Assembly (NCBI RefSeq): GCF_000725125.1
Contig: NZ_JFCB01000003.1
Span: 62,001-126,000 of the forward strand
Source: Streptomyces toyocaensis
GTDB lineage: Bacteria; Actinomycetota; Actinomycetes; Streptomycetales; Streptomycetaceae
Direction: 5' to 3'
Length of the DNA: 64,000 nucleotides
Shown piece by piece: positions 16,680 to 25,059 of the stretch. The translations under genes were made by a program, and so were the position numbers. Below the pieces are notes generated by a model. The model searched no databases and was not told the origin of the DNA. It was given only the letters and a program-made list of their open reading frames with translations. The first letter of the stretch is position 1, and each line of letters opens with the position of its first letter.

Positions 16680-16788
16680 CCCGCGCTGCTCCAGACTGAT
16701 CCGTGCCGACGTGCGTCCCGCCCGTCGCGGGGGGAACGGGCGGGACGCCACCGGTGACGCGACGACAGAACACGACAACGGGGCAGGC

Positions 16789-18546
16789 GTGATCGAGCTG
16801 GGCGGAAGCGGCGCCGAGCCGCTGGAGGACGAGGACCCGCGGCGGATCGGACCGATCCCGCTCGTCGGACGGCTCGGGGCCGGCGGCATGGGCCGCGTCT
16901 ATCTCGGCGTGCACGAGGGGCGGTACGCGGCGGTCAAGCAGCTGCTGCCGTCCGTCGTCGCCGAGGACAAGGACTTCCTGCGCCGCTTCGGACACGAGCT
17001 GGACAACCTGGCGCGCTTACCCGAGGACGCCACCGCCCCGCTGCTCGCCGGCGACCGCACCGCCAGGCCCCCGTGGTTCGCCACCGCCTACGTCCCCGGC
17101 CTCACCCTGCGCGAGGCTCTCGAGGCCCATGGGGGGCCGCTGCCCGCCGACGCCCTGTGGCTGCTGTTGCGCGAGGCCGCCGCCGGGCTCGCCGCGGTGC
17201 ACGCGCTGGACATGGTGCACCGGGACATCAAGCCGTCCAATGTCATGCTCACCCTCGACGGCCTCACCCTCATCGACTTCGGCGTGGCCCGCGCCGCCGA
17301 GCAGAGCCAGCTCACCCGCACCGGCATGGTGGTGGGCACTCCCGCCTACATGTCCCCGGAACAGGCCTCGGGGGCCCGCAGGTCGACCGGGGCCGTCGAC
17401 GTCTTCGCGCTCGGCTCGGTCCTCGCGTACGCGGCGAGCGGCCGGCCGCCCTTCGGTGACGAGTCCGGGCACGGCGTGCTGTACCGCATCGTGCACGAGG
17501 AGCCCGACCTCGACGCCGTACGGGCCCTGGACCCCGAACTCGCCGAGGTCGTCGCCGCCTGCCTGGACAAGGACCACGAGGGCCGGCCCACCGCCGCCGA
17601 ACTGGCCGACCGTGCCGGCCGGCACGGTCCGTTCACCCCGCCCCTGTGGCCGGAGGCGGTCACCGCGCTGCTCACCGGACGGGCCGCCTTCGCGAAGCGG
17701 ACGCCGGTCGTGCCGCCCCCGGCGGAGGAACCGGAGGCGCCCGAGGGGTCCGAGCCGTCGCCGGACCAGGGGGGCGAGAAGCGGGGCCGCCGGACACGGC
17801 TGATCCCCGTGGTCGTCCCCGTCGTCGTCACGACGGGCGCCACCCTCGCCTTCACGCTCCTGCCCTACACGTTCGACGCCGGCGACGGAGCGGGCCCCAC
17901 CCCCGCCGCGTCGGTCACGGTCTCCGCCGGCGCGGCCGCCCCGGGGTCCGCCGGCGGGTCCGCGAAGCCGTCGGCCCCCGCGTCCTCCTCGAAGGAGACG
18001 GAGGAGCCGCCCACGTCCGGCTCGCCGCAGTCGCCGCCCGCGGCCGGGGCGAAGGGCGCCGGCTCGGACACGGACGGCGGAGGCGCGAAGGACGACGGTT
18101 CGGACGGCGCCGGCGGCGGGGACGACTCCGCGCAGGACACGGACACGGGCACGGACGCGGGCACGGTGACCGAGGCCCCGTCGACGAGCGGCTTCGCCCT
18201 GCGCAACGGGTGGAGCGGACGGTGCCTCACGGCAACCGGGGGAGCCGGCTACGGCTACGTCTCCGCGGGCGACTGCACCTCAGGGGCGGCCGATTGGAGC
18301 CTGCGGAGCGTCTCGTCCGGCACCTACCGGATCGTGCACCGGGCGTCCGGCAACTGCCTGTCCGCCTACGGGTCGATGCACAGTGCGACCTGCGGCGCGG
18401 ACACCGCTCAGGTGTGGCGTCTCGGTTCGGGCGGCACCGTGGTCCTCACCAGCACCGGCAGGTGTCTGGAGCACTCCCGGCCGAGCAACCAGATCATGGT
18501 GCGGGCGTGCGAGGGGACGGCGTCCCAGAGCTGGACCAGGAGCTGA
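16789..18546 (+). CDS. Transmembrane Ser/Thr kinase with ricin-type lectin ectodomain; contains a TTA codon
   Basis: About 585 residues from the GTG at 16789; an in-frame ATG at 16711 is possible but gives a non-conserved leader. The cytoplasmic Hanks-type kinase has the Gly loop GRLGAGGMGRVYLG (about 27-40), HRDIKPSN (from His144), DFG (from Asp163) and SPEQ. A Pro/acidic linker precedes one membrane helix (about 338-362), then an Ala/Ser/Gly-rich stalk and a C-terminal beta-trefoil (about 475-585) with CLTATGG, WSLRS, GNCLSAYG, QVWRLG and a final SQSWTRS. This suggests sensing of sugar or cell-wall glycan outside the cell. Leu77 is encoded by TTA (17017-17019), a rare codon needing the bldA tRNA in Streptomyces. 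Confidence 0.88.
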   Translation: MIELGGSGAEPLEDEDPRRIGPIPLVGRLGAGGMGRVYLGVHEGRYAAVKQLLPSVVAEDKDFLRRFGHELDNLARLPEDATAPLLAGDRTARPPWFATAYVPGLTLREALEAHGGPLPADALWLLLREAAAGLAAVHALDMVHRDIKPSNVMLTLDGLTLIDFGVARAAEQSQLTRTGMVVGTPAYMSPEQASGARRSTGAVDVFALGSVLAYAASGRPPFGDESGHGVLYRIVHEEPDLDAVRALDPELAEVVAACLDKDHEGRPTAAELADRAGRHGPFTPPLWPEAVTALLTGRAAFAKRTPVVPPPAEEPEAPEGSEPSPDQGGEKRGRRTRLIPVVVPVVVTTGATLAFTLLPYTFDAGDGAGPTPAASVTVSAGAAAPGSAGGSAKPSAPASSSKETEEPPTSGSPQSPPAAGAKGAGSDTDGGGAKDDGSDGAGGGDDSAQDTDTGTDAGTVTEAPSTSGFALRNGWSGRCLTATGGAGYGYVSAGDCTSGAADWSLRSVSSGTYRIVHRASGNCLSAYGSMHSATCGADTAQVWRLGSGGTVVLTSTGRCLEHSRPSNQIMVRACEGTASQSWTRS

Positions 18547-18561
18547 CGCGCCCGGGGACGG

Positions 18562-18897
18562 TCAGGCGGGCCCGCCGCGGTCGCCGTCCCCCGGCTTGTC
18601 GTCCTTGTCCTTGTCGTCGTCCAGCGACTTCAGGAAATCGGGGTTGTCGTCCGGCGCCACCCACTGCTGCCGGCCGCCGCCGCGGCTCCAGGCGGAGCCG
18701 ACGGCGCCGCCCGCGGGGTGCCGCTTCTTGCCGGCGATCAGCCATGAGATCGAGCCGACCAGGGGGAACAGCAGGACGAGGATCGCCCACAGCGGCTTGG
18801 GGATGTGGCGGATGTCCTCGTCCTTCGTGCTGATGCAGTCGATGAACGCGTACACGCTCAGTGCCAGTGGCACGAGGAACATCAGCACCCGCAGCAT
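18562..18897 (-). CDS. Small membrane protein, phospholipase D-nuclease N-terminal (PLDc_N) type
   Basis: A 111-residue protein with two membrane helices: [20 protein letters not shown], then [27 protein letters not shown]. The hairpin and the W-I-L-x5-P-L-V-G pattern match the PLDc_N domain found in many small actinobacterial membrane proteins. A polar acidic tail rich in Asp/Lys ([19 protein letters not shown]) follows. Start at 18897 is supported by an upstream GGAGAGG. Function is unknown. It converges with the kinase gene and is divergent from the ubiD gene. Confidence 0.75.
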   Translation of the reverse strand: MLRVLMFLVPLALSVYAFIDCISTKDEDIRHIPKPLWAILVLLFPLVGSISWLIAGKKRHPAGGAVGSAWSRGGGRQQWVAPDDNPDFLKSLDDDKDKDDKPGDGDRGGPA

Positions 18898-18964
18898 GGG
18901 GCCTCTCCAGCGAAAGCGGTGGGTGGTACAGGGCCAGCGTAACCGCTCGGGGATACTTGACCGC

Positions 18965-20422
18965 ATGGCTTACGACGATCTTCGCTCCCTGCTCAGGGCG
19001 CTGGAGCGCGAGGGCGACCTCAAGCGCATCAAGGCCGAAGTCGACCCCTACCTGGAGGTCGGTGAGATCGTCGACCGGGTGAACAAGGCCGGCGGTCCCG
19101 CGCTGCTCTTCGAGAACGTGCGCGGCTCCGGCATGCCCCTCGCGATGAACGTGTACGGCACCGACCGCCGGCTGCTCAAGGCGCTCGGGCTGAAGTCGTA
19201 CGCGGACATCTCCGGCAAGATCGGCGGACTGCTCCGGCCGGAGCTGCCGCAGGGCTTCGTCGGTGTGCGCGAGGCGTTCGGGAAGCTCGGCGCGATGACG
19301 CACGTACCGCCGAAGAAGGTGAAGTCCCAGGACGCGCCCGTGCACGAGGTGGTGCTCACCGGCGACGACGTGGACCTCGAACAGCTCCCGGCGCTGTTCA
19401 CCTGGCCCAAGGACGGCGGCTCCTTCTTCAACCTGGGGCTGACCCACACCAAGGACCCGGAGACGGGCATCCGGAACCTGGGCCTGTACCGGCTCCAGCG
19501 CCACGACAAGCGCACCATCGGCATGCACTGGCAGATCCACAAGGACAGCCGGAACCACTACCAGGTGGCCGCCCGGCGCGGCGAGCGGCTGCCGGTCGCC
19601 ATCGCCTTCGGCTGCCCGCCGGCGGTGACGTACGCGTCCACCGCGCCGCTGCCCGGGGACATCGACGAGTACCTGTTCGCCGGGTTCGTGCAGGGCAAGC
19701 GGATCGAGATGGTCGACTGCAGGACGGTGCCGCTGCAGGTCCCGGCGCAGGCAGAGGTCGTGATCGAGGGCTGGCTGGAGCCCGGCGACATGCTGCCCGA
19801 GGGGCCGTTCGGCGACCACACCGGCTTCTACACCCCGCAGGAGCCCTTCCCCGCCCTGCGGATCGACTGCGTGACGATGCGGAAGCGCCCCCTGCTCCAG
19901 TCGATCGTCGTGGGGCGGCCGCCGACCGAGGACGGGCCGCTGGGACGCGCGACCGAGCGCTTCTTCCTGCCGCTGCTGAAGATCATCGTGCCGGACATCG
20001 TGGACTACCACCTCCCCGAGTCCGGCGGCTTCCACAACTGCGCGATCGTCTCGATCGACAAGAAGTACCCCAAACACGCCCAGAAGGTGATGCACGCCAT
20101 CTGGGGCGCCCACATGATGTCGTTGACCAAGCTGATCGTGGTCGTCGACTCCGACTGCGACGTCCACGACCTGCACGAGGTCTCCTGGCGCGCCCTCGGC
20201 AACACCGACTACTCCCGTGACCTCACGGTCGTCGAAGGGCCCGTCGACCATCTCGACCACGCCTCGTACCAGCAGTTCTGGGGTGGCAAGGCGGGCATCG
20301 ACGCGACGAGGAAGTGGCCCGAGGAGGGGTACACGCGCGACGGGGGCTGGCCCGACATGGTGGAGTCCGACCCCGGGACGGCGGCGAAGGTCGACCGCCG
20401 CTGGAAGGAGTACGGACTGTGA
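18965..20422 (+). CDS. UbiD-family decarboxylase, menaquinone (futalosine) pathway
   Basis: A 485-residue protein of the prenylated-FMN-dependent UbiD family. The ATG at 18965 begins [22 protein letters not shown]; blocks such as [24 protein letters not shown] and [19 protein letters not shown] are family hallmarks. In the futalosine route a UbiD/UbiX/UbiA trio performs the late prenylation and decarboxylation steps, and all three are encoded here. A -10-like GATACT at 18952-18957 ends seven bases before the ATG, implying a leaderless message. The stop overlaps the next start by four bases. Confidence 0.93.
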   Translation: MAYDDLRSLLRALEREGDLKRIKAEVDPYLEVGEIVDRVNKAGGPALLFENVRGSGMPLAMNVYGTDRRLLKALGLKSYADISGKIGGLLRPELPQGFVGVREAFGKLGAMTHVPPKKVKSQDAPVHEVVLTGDDVDLEQLPALFTWPKDGGSFFNLGLTHTKDPETGIRNLGLYRLQRHDKRTIGMHWQIHKDSRNHYQVAARRGERLPVAIAFGCPPAVTYASTAPLPGDIDEYLFAGFVQGKRIEMVDCRTVPLQVPAQAEVVIEGWLEPGDMLPEGPFGDHTGFYTPQEPFPALRIDCVTMRKRPLLQSIVVGRPPTEDGPLGRATERFFLPLLKIIVPDIVDYHLPESGGFHNCAIVSIDKKYPKHAQKVMHAIWGAHMMSLTKLIVVVDSDCDVHDLHEVSWRALGNTDYSRDLTVVEGPVDHLDHASYQQFWGGKAGIDATRKWPEEGYTRDGGWPDMVESDPGTAAKVDRRWKEYGL

Positions 20423-20889
20423 GTCCCCTCGCCGCCGGTGGCCCGGCGCTCTTCATCGGGACCGACACCGACTACGTGGCCCTCGTGCGCCCCGAACTCG
20501 ACCCGGCCGACGAGGGGGTCCGCCGGGCCGCCGAGGAGGCGGGGATCACGCCCGAGGAGCTCGCCGGCCCCGGTGACACCTGGGCGGTGCTCTTCGAGCG
20601 GGGCGGCGACGGCGACGGCTTCGAACTGCCCGGCGTGCGTGACGCGGAACCCGCCGACCTCGCGCGGCGGCTGCGCGACGGCCTCGCCGCCGCGGACGCG
20701 CCGTTCACGGTCGACGGCGGTTCGGTGCTGCGGCTGGAGGCCCGCCCGGCCGGTGCCGGCACCTGCGCCTTCACCGCCCACGTCACCCCGCCCGACGAGG
20801 CCGGCACGCCGCTGACCGTGGAGACGGGCCCGCTGCCCGTCCCCGCCCTGCTCGCCGACCTCGACACGTTCCTCGGGAGCCTCGCATGA
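20419..20889 (+). CDS. Hypothetical protein within the menaquinone operon, 156 aa
   Basis: I do not recognise this family. The GTG start at 20419 overlaps the ubiD stop (GTGA), and the stop overlaps the ATG of the prenyltransferase gene (ATGA), so it is translated as part of the menaquinone operon. The protein is acidic and soluble, with Asp/Glu-rich helices (RPELDPADEGVRRAAEEAGITPEEL shortened here) and no cysteine cluster or membrane segment. A role connected to the pathway is inferred from coupling alone. Confidence 0.72.
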   Translation: MSPLAAGGPALFIGTDTDYVALVRPELDPADEGVRRAAEEAGITPEELAGPGDTWAVLFERGGDGDGFELPGVRDAEPADLARRLRDGLAAADAPFTVDGGSVLRLEARPAGAGTCAFTAHVTPPDEAGTPLTVETGPLPVPALLADLDTFLGSLA

Positions 20890-21806
20890 TGACCACCGCC
20901 GACGGGATCGTGGATTCCGGCCCGGCGTCGCGGCCGGGACGCACCAGGGCGTTCCTGCGCCTCGTCATGATCGAGCACTCGGTGTTCGCGCTGCCCTTCG
21001 CCTACATCGCCGCGCTCACCGCGATGTACGAGTGGGACGCGAACATCCACTGGGGCCGGCTGCTGCTGGTCACCCTCGCCATGGTCGGCCTGCGGACCTT
21101 CGCGATGGCCGCCAACCGGATCATCGACCGCGAGATCGACGCCCGCAATCCGCGCACCGCGCACCGCGAACTGGTCACCGGAGCGATGTCGGTCAGGCAC
21201 GCCTGGACCGGCGCCCTGATCGCCCTCGTCGTCTTCCTGGGCGCGGCGGCCCTGCTCAACCCGCTCTGCCTCGCCCTCGCGCCCGTCGCCGTGATCCCGA
21301 TGGTGGTGTACCCGTACGGCAAGCGGTTCACCGACTTCCCGCAGGCCATCCTCGGTCTCGCCCAGGCCATGGGCCCGGTCGGCGGCTGGCTGGCCGTCAC
21401 CGGAGCGTGGTCGTGGGAGGCGGTGGTCCTCGGACTGGCGGTCGGCATCTGGATCGGCGGCTTCGACCTGATCTACGCCTGCCAGGACGTCGACACCGAC
21501 CGCGAGATCGGCGTGAAGTCGGTCCCGGCCCGCTTCGGCATCCCCGCCGCCGTGTGGGGCGCCCGCGTCTGCCACGCCGTGACCACGGCCCTCTTCGTCT
21601 GGTACGGCCTCCTCACCGACGCCGGTGCCTTCTTCTGGGTGGGGCTGCTGATCGTCGCCGCGGCCTTCGTCTACGAGCACACCATCGTCCGCCCGACCGA
21701 CCTCTCCCGCCTGAACAGGGCGTTCTTCAGCGTCAACGGCTTCATCGGCATCGCCCTGTTCGTGTGCGCGCTGCTGGACCTGCTGGTGCGGGGGCTCACG
21801 CCGTAG
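20886..21806 (+). CDS. mqnP: UbiA-type prenyltransferase of menaquinone synthesis
   Basis: A 306-residue polytopic membrane enzyme that attaches the polyprenyl chain. Both Mg-pyrophosphate motifs are visible: NRIIDREID (Asn77, Asp81, Asp85) and DVDTD (Asp201 to Asp205). About eight or nine membrane helices follow the family pattern. The start is one of two consecutive ATGs (20886 or 20889) overlapping the preceding stop. Its setting with UbiD, UbiX and MqnE genes indicates the futalosine pathway. It converges with the rhomboid gene, the stops being two bases apart. Confidence 0.93.
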   Translation: MMTTADGIVDSGPASRPGRTRAFLRLVMIEHSVFALPFAYIAALTAMYEWDANIHWGRLLLVTLAMVGLRTFAMAANRIIDREIDARNPRTAHRELVTGAMSVRHAWTGALIALVVFLGAAALLNPLCLALAPVAVIPMVVYPYGKRFTDFPQAILGLAQAMGPVGGWLAVTGAWSWEAVVLGLAVGIWIGGFDLIYACQDVDTDREIGVKSVPARFGIPAAVWGARVCHAVTTALFVWYGLLTDAGAFFWVGLLIVAAAFVYEHTIVRPTDLSRLNRAFFSVNGFIGIALFVCALLDLLVRGLTP

Positions 21807-21808
21807 CG

Positions 21809-22411
21809 CTACAGCGGCAGCTCCCGGGGCGCGGGGCGGCGACGGAGGACGAACGCCGCCGCCACGCCTGCCGCCAGGCCGATCAGATGGCCCTGCCAGC
21901 TGACGCCCGACTGTGTGGGGGCGAGGCCCGCCAGGATCGAGCCGCCCCAGACGGCGGCCACCAGCACACCGGCCAGGACGCCGAGCGGACGGCGCTCGAC
22001 GAAGCCGCTGACCAGCAGGAAACCGAAGAGGCCGAAGATCAGGCCGGAGGCGCCCGCGGTGTTGGTGTGCGCCGGGGACAGGAGCCACACACCCAGACCG
22101 TCGGCGACGACGATCAGCGCGCACACGGCGAGGAACCTGCGTATGCCGCCGAGCGCCGCCAGGAAGCCGAGCACCAGCAACGGCACGGTGTTGGCGGCCA
22201 CGTGGGCGAAGCCGAAGTGCACGAAGGCGGCCGGCAGGACGTCGGCCAGCTCGGAGGGGACGCGCGGCACGATGCCCAAGGCGTCCAGGGCATGGCCGGT
22301 GGCCACGTCGATCACTTCGAGCAGCCACAGCAGCGCCACCCAGCCCGCCATCAGCTTGCCCGCGGTCACCGCCCGGTCGCCCCACGACCACTCGGGGTGC
22401 GTGCCCGACAT
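21809..22411 (-). CDS. Rhomboid-family intramembrane serine protease
   Basis: A 200-residue membrane protein with about six helices. Catalytic features are in place: Ser122 in NTAGASGLIFG (GxSG), His175 in SWQGHLIGLAAG, and the oxyanion/H-x-x-x-N region FVHFGFAHVAANT (His65, His70, Asn74). The ATG at 22411 gives a compact family-length protein; the open frame continues upstream over the divergent ubiX promoter. It would cleave membrane-anchored substrates within the bilayer; the substrate is unknown. Confidence 0.9.
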   Translation of the reverse strand: MSGTHPEWSWGDRAVTAGKLMAGWVALLWLLEVIDVATGHALDALGIVPRVPSELADVLPAAFVHFGFAHVAANTVPLLVLGFLAALGGIRRFLAVCALIVVADGLGVWLLSPAHTNTAGASGLIFGLFGFLLVSGFVERRPLGVLAGVLVAAVWGGSILAGLAPTQSGVSWQGHLIGLAAGVAAAFVLRRRPAPRELPL

Positions 22412-22505
22412 CGTCCACCCCCGCCGTCGGCCCGTTCTGTCCTCTGAGAACGCCCGGCCCCCCTTGGCCGGTTCCCGCCCTGTGACTCCGGATAGGCTCG
22501 GTGTC

Positions 22506-23189
22506 GTGAACCCAGTCAAGCCAGGAGACACGCGGCGTACGCCTTGGATCGTGGGGGTCTCCGGGGCCTCCGGCACCCCGTACGCCGCCTCGGTGCTGCG
22601 TGCGCTGCTCGCCGCCGGAGAGAGCGTCGACCTCGTCGTCAGCCGGGCCTCGCGGCTCACCCTCCTGGACGAGACCCAGATCGCCTTCCGTGACGCCCAC
22701 TGGCAGGACGACCTGCGGCAATGGCTGTCCCGTGGGGCGGACGGAAAGCCGGACACCTTCACCGCCGACCTCGACGACGTACGGTACTGGGCCGCCGGTG
22801 ACCTCGCGGCCGGGCCGTCCTCGGGGTCGTATCCGAGCAAGGGCATGCTGATCGTGCCCGCCTCCACGGCCTGTGTGGCCGGGGTGGCGCTCGGGCTGTC
22901 CAAGGACCTGTTGCAGCGGGCGGCGAGCGTGACACTGAAGGAGGGACGCACGCTGGTGGTGGCCGTGCGGGAGACCCCGCTGAACGGCCAGACGCTGCGG
23001 CACCTGGTCACGCTGGACGACGCGGGCGCGATCGTGGTGCCCGCCTCACCGGCCTTCTACGCGGGCGCGACGCACATCCAGGACCTGGTGGACTTCGTCG
23101 CCGGGCGCGTACTCGACGCGGCGGGCGTCGAGCACCGGCTCTACCGCCGCTGGAAGGGCGAACTCGGCGGCGGCTCCCGTACCGACTGA
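22506..23189 (+). CDS. ubiX: UbiX-family flavin prenyltransferase
   Basis: A 227-residue flavoprotein making the prenylated FMN needed by the UbiD enzyme encoded 2 kb upstream. Motifs include WIVGVSGASGTPYAASVLRAL at the FMN site, IVPASTACVAGVALGLS, VVAVRETPLNGQTL and IVVPASPAFY. The GTG at 22506 lies eight bases after a -10-like TAGGCT (22493-22498), suggesting a leaderless transcript divergent from the rhomboid gene. A 40-residue insertion (HWQDDLRQWLSRGADGKPD region) is seen in actinobacterial forms. Confidence 0.93.
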   Translation: MNPVKPGDTRRTPWIVGVSGASGTPYAASVLRALLAAGESVDLVVSRASRLTLLDETQIAFRDAHWQDDLRQWLSRGADGKPDTFTADLDDVRYWAAGDLAAGPSSGSYPSKGMLIVPASTACVAGVALGLSKDLLQRAASVTLKEGRTLVVAVRETPLNGQTLRHLVTLDDAGAIVVPASPAFYAGATHIQDLVDFVAGRVLDAAGVEHRLYRRWKGELGGGSRTD

Positions 23190-23273
23190 GCGGGCCGCCA
23201 CATCGTCGGACACGACACGGCACCACCCTTTTCAGACACTCTCGCACCTCTTCAGGGGAAGGCTTCGATTCGC

Positions 23274-23732
23274 ATGGACGCGGTGGACAGGCAGCTCATC
23301 CAGGCCCTCAGAGAGAACGGCCGGGCCTCCTACGCGGAGCTGGGGCGCCTCGTCGGCCTGTCGGGACCCAGCGTCACCGACCGCATCAACCGGCTGGAGG
23401 CGGCCGGTGTCATCACCGGCTACCGCGCCACCGTGGACGCCGCCTCGCTCGGCCTCGGCGTCACCGCCCTGATCGGCATCTCGCTCTCCGACGCCGCCGA
23501 CCACGAGGACGTGGCGCAGCGGCTGAAGGACCTCACGGAGATCGAGGACTGCTGGTTCATCGCCGGCGACGACTCGTTCATGCTCAAGGTGCGGGCGACC
23601 GACGTGGACGGCCTGGAGAAGATCATCCGCCGGCTCTCCGGCACCAAGGGCGTCTCCCGGACCCGCACCACGATCGTGCTCTCCACGAAGTGGGAGAACC
23701 GCGTCGGTGAGCTGCCCGAAGAGGTCGGCTGA
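23274..23732 (+). CDS. Lrp/AsnC-family regulator
   Basis: A 152-residue regulator: N-terminal helix-turn-helix (MDAVDRQLIQALRENGRASYAELGRLVGLSGPSV, given by its key residues) and a C-terminal RAM ligand-binding domain (GVTALIGISL to TTIVLSTKWENR). It lies between ubiX and mqnE, so it may respond to an amino acid or aromatic metabolite and adjust menaquinone synthesis. The next gene begins 57 bases downstream. Targets cannot be read from the sequence. Confidence 0.9.
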   Translation: MDAVDRQLIQALRENGRASYAELGRLVGLSGPSVTDRINRLEAAGVITGYRATVDAASLGLGVTALIGISLSDAADHEDVAQRLKDLTEIEDCWFIAGDDSFMLKVRATDVDGLEKIIRRLSGTKGVSRTRTTIVLSTKWENRVGELPEEVG

Positions 23733-23789
23733 CCGGGGCGTACGGTTGACGGGGTCCGCCTGGAGAGGTCGAGGGAAAGAGGGAACGGC

Positions 23790-24953
23790 ATGGACGTCGG
23801 GCTCAAGCGCGAGCTGGAGGAGAAGGTCGGGGCGGGCGAACGCCTCACCCGTGAGGACGGCATCGCGCTGTACGAGTCGGACGACCTGGCGTGGCTGGGC
23901 GGACTGGCGCACGAGGTGCGCACGCGGCTGAACGGCGACGTCGTGCACTTCAACGTCAACCGCCACCTCAACATGACGAACGTGTGCACCGCCTCCTGCG
24001 CGTACTGCTCCTTCCAGCGCAAGCCGGGGGAGAAGGACGCGTACACGATGCGCATCGAGGAGGCGGTGAAGCTCGCCACGGCGATGGAGTCGGAGAACCT
24101 GACCGAGCTGCACATCGTCAACGGGCTGCACCCGAACCTGCCGTGGCGCTACTACCCGCGCTCGCTGCGAGAGCTGAAGGCCGCGCTGCCGGACGTCTCG
24201 CTCAAGGCGTTCACGGCCACCGAGATCCACCACTTCGAGACCATCTCGGGGCTGTCCGCCTCCGAGATCCTCGACGAGCTCATCGACGCGGGCCTGGAGT
24301 CCCTGACCGGCGGCGGTGCGGAGATCTTCGACTGGGAGGTGCGGCAGCACATCGTCGACCACCGCACCCACTGGGAGGACTGGTCGCGCATCCACCGCCT
24401 GGCGCACGAGAAGGGGCTCAAGACCCCGTGCACCATGCTGTACGGGCACATCGAGGAGCCCCGCCACCGCGTGGACCACGTGCTGCGGCTGCGTGAGCTG
24501 CAGGACGAGACCGGCGGCTTCCAGGTCTTCATCCCGCTGCGCTACCAGCACGACTTCGTGGACATGAAGGACGGCAAGATCCGCAACCGGCTCCAGGCGC
24601 GGACGCAGATGGCGACGGGGGCGGAGGCGCTGAAGACGTTCGCCGTCTCCCGGCTGCTGTTCGACAACGTGCCGCACGTCAAGGTCTTCTGGGTGATGCA
24701 CGGCGTGCAGACGGCGCAGCTCGCCCTCCAGCACGGCGCGGACGACATGGACGGGTCGGTCGTCGAGTACAAGATCACGCATGACGCGGACGACTTCGGC
24801 ACGCCGAACAAGCTGACGCGTGAGGATCTGCTGGACCTGATCCGGGACGCCGGCTTCCGGCCGGTGGAGCGCAACACGCGGTACGAGATCATCCGCGAGT
24901 ACGACGGCCCGGACCCGGCGCGCCGGGAGTCCCCCCAGCCGATGCGGGTGTGA
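23790..24953 (+). CDS. mqnE: Aminofutalosine synthase (radical SAM)
   Basis: A 387-residue radical SAM enzyme that joins the MqnA product with SAM to form aminofutalosine. The 4Fe-4S motif CTASCAYC places Cys66, Cys70 and Cys73 in the family pattern after HFNVNRHLNMTNV. Downstream blocks SLKAFTATEIHHFE, SLTGGGAEIFDWEVR and MLYGHIEEPRHRVDH distinguish MqnE from its relative MqnC. The ATG at 23790 has GGGAA upstream. A strong hairpin follows at 24959-24984. The rest of the pathway is split: MqnA is encoded at 39406. Confidence 0.95.
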   Translation: MDVGLKRELEEKVGAGERLTREDGIALYESDDLAWLGGLAHEVRTRLNGDVVHFNVNRHLNMTNVCTASCAYCSFQRKPGEKDAYTMRIEEAVKLATAMESENLTELHIVNGLHPNLPWRYYPRSLRELKAALPDVSLKAFTATEIHHFETISGLSASEILDELIDAGLESLTGGGAEIFDWEVRQHIVDHRTHWEDWSRIHRLAHEKGLKTPCTMLYGHIEEPRHRVDHVLRLRELQDETGGFQVFIPLRYQHDFVDMKDGKIRNRLQARTQMATGAEALKTFAVSRLLFDNVPHVKVFWVMHGVQTAQLALQHGADDMDGSVVEYKITHDADDFGTPNKLTREDLLDLIRDAGFRPVERNTRYEIIREYDGPDPARRESPQPMRV

Positions 24954-24958
24954 AGGGG

Positions 24959-24984
24959 GGCGAAGGGGCGGAGGCCCCTTCGCC
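24959..24984. terminator. Hairpin terminator after mqnE
   Basis: GGCGAAGGGGC (24959-24969) and GCCCCTTCGCC (24974-24984) form a perfect 11-base stem with a 4-base loop, starting six bases after the mqnE stop and followed by TTCCCC. It separates mqnE from the converging MMPL gene. Confidence 0.8.
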
Positions 24985-25059
24985 TTCCCCTCAGCCGGCG
25001 AAGCCGGTCACCGGATGGTGGTCGGACAGGTTCCCCCCACCCCGGGAAGCGTCCGGTGG

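Noticed and set aside
20472..23003. A long minus-strand frame across the prenyltransferase, rhomboid and ubiX genes.
   Set aside because: It crosses well-supported genes on both strands and lacks any domain.
23274..24953. Reading the radical SAM gene as MqnC instead of MqnE.
   Set aside because: The HFNVNRHLNMTNV and CTASCAYC pattern and the downstream SLTGGGAEIFD block fit aminofutalosine synthase as I recall it better than the cyclase.
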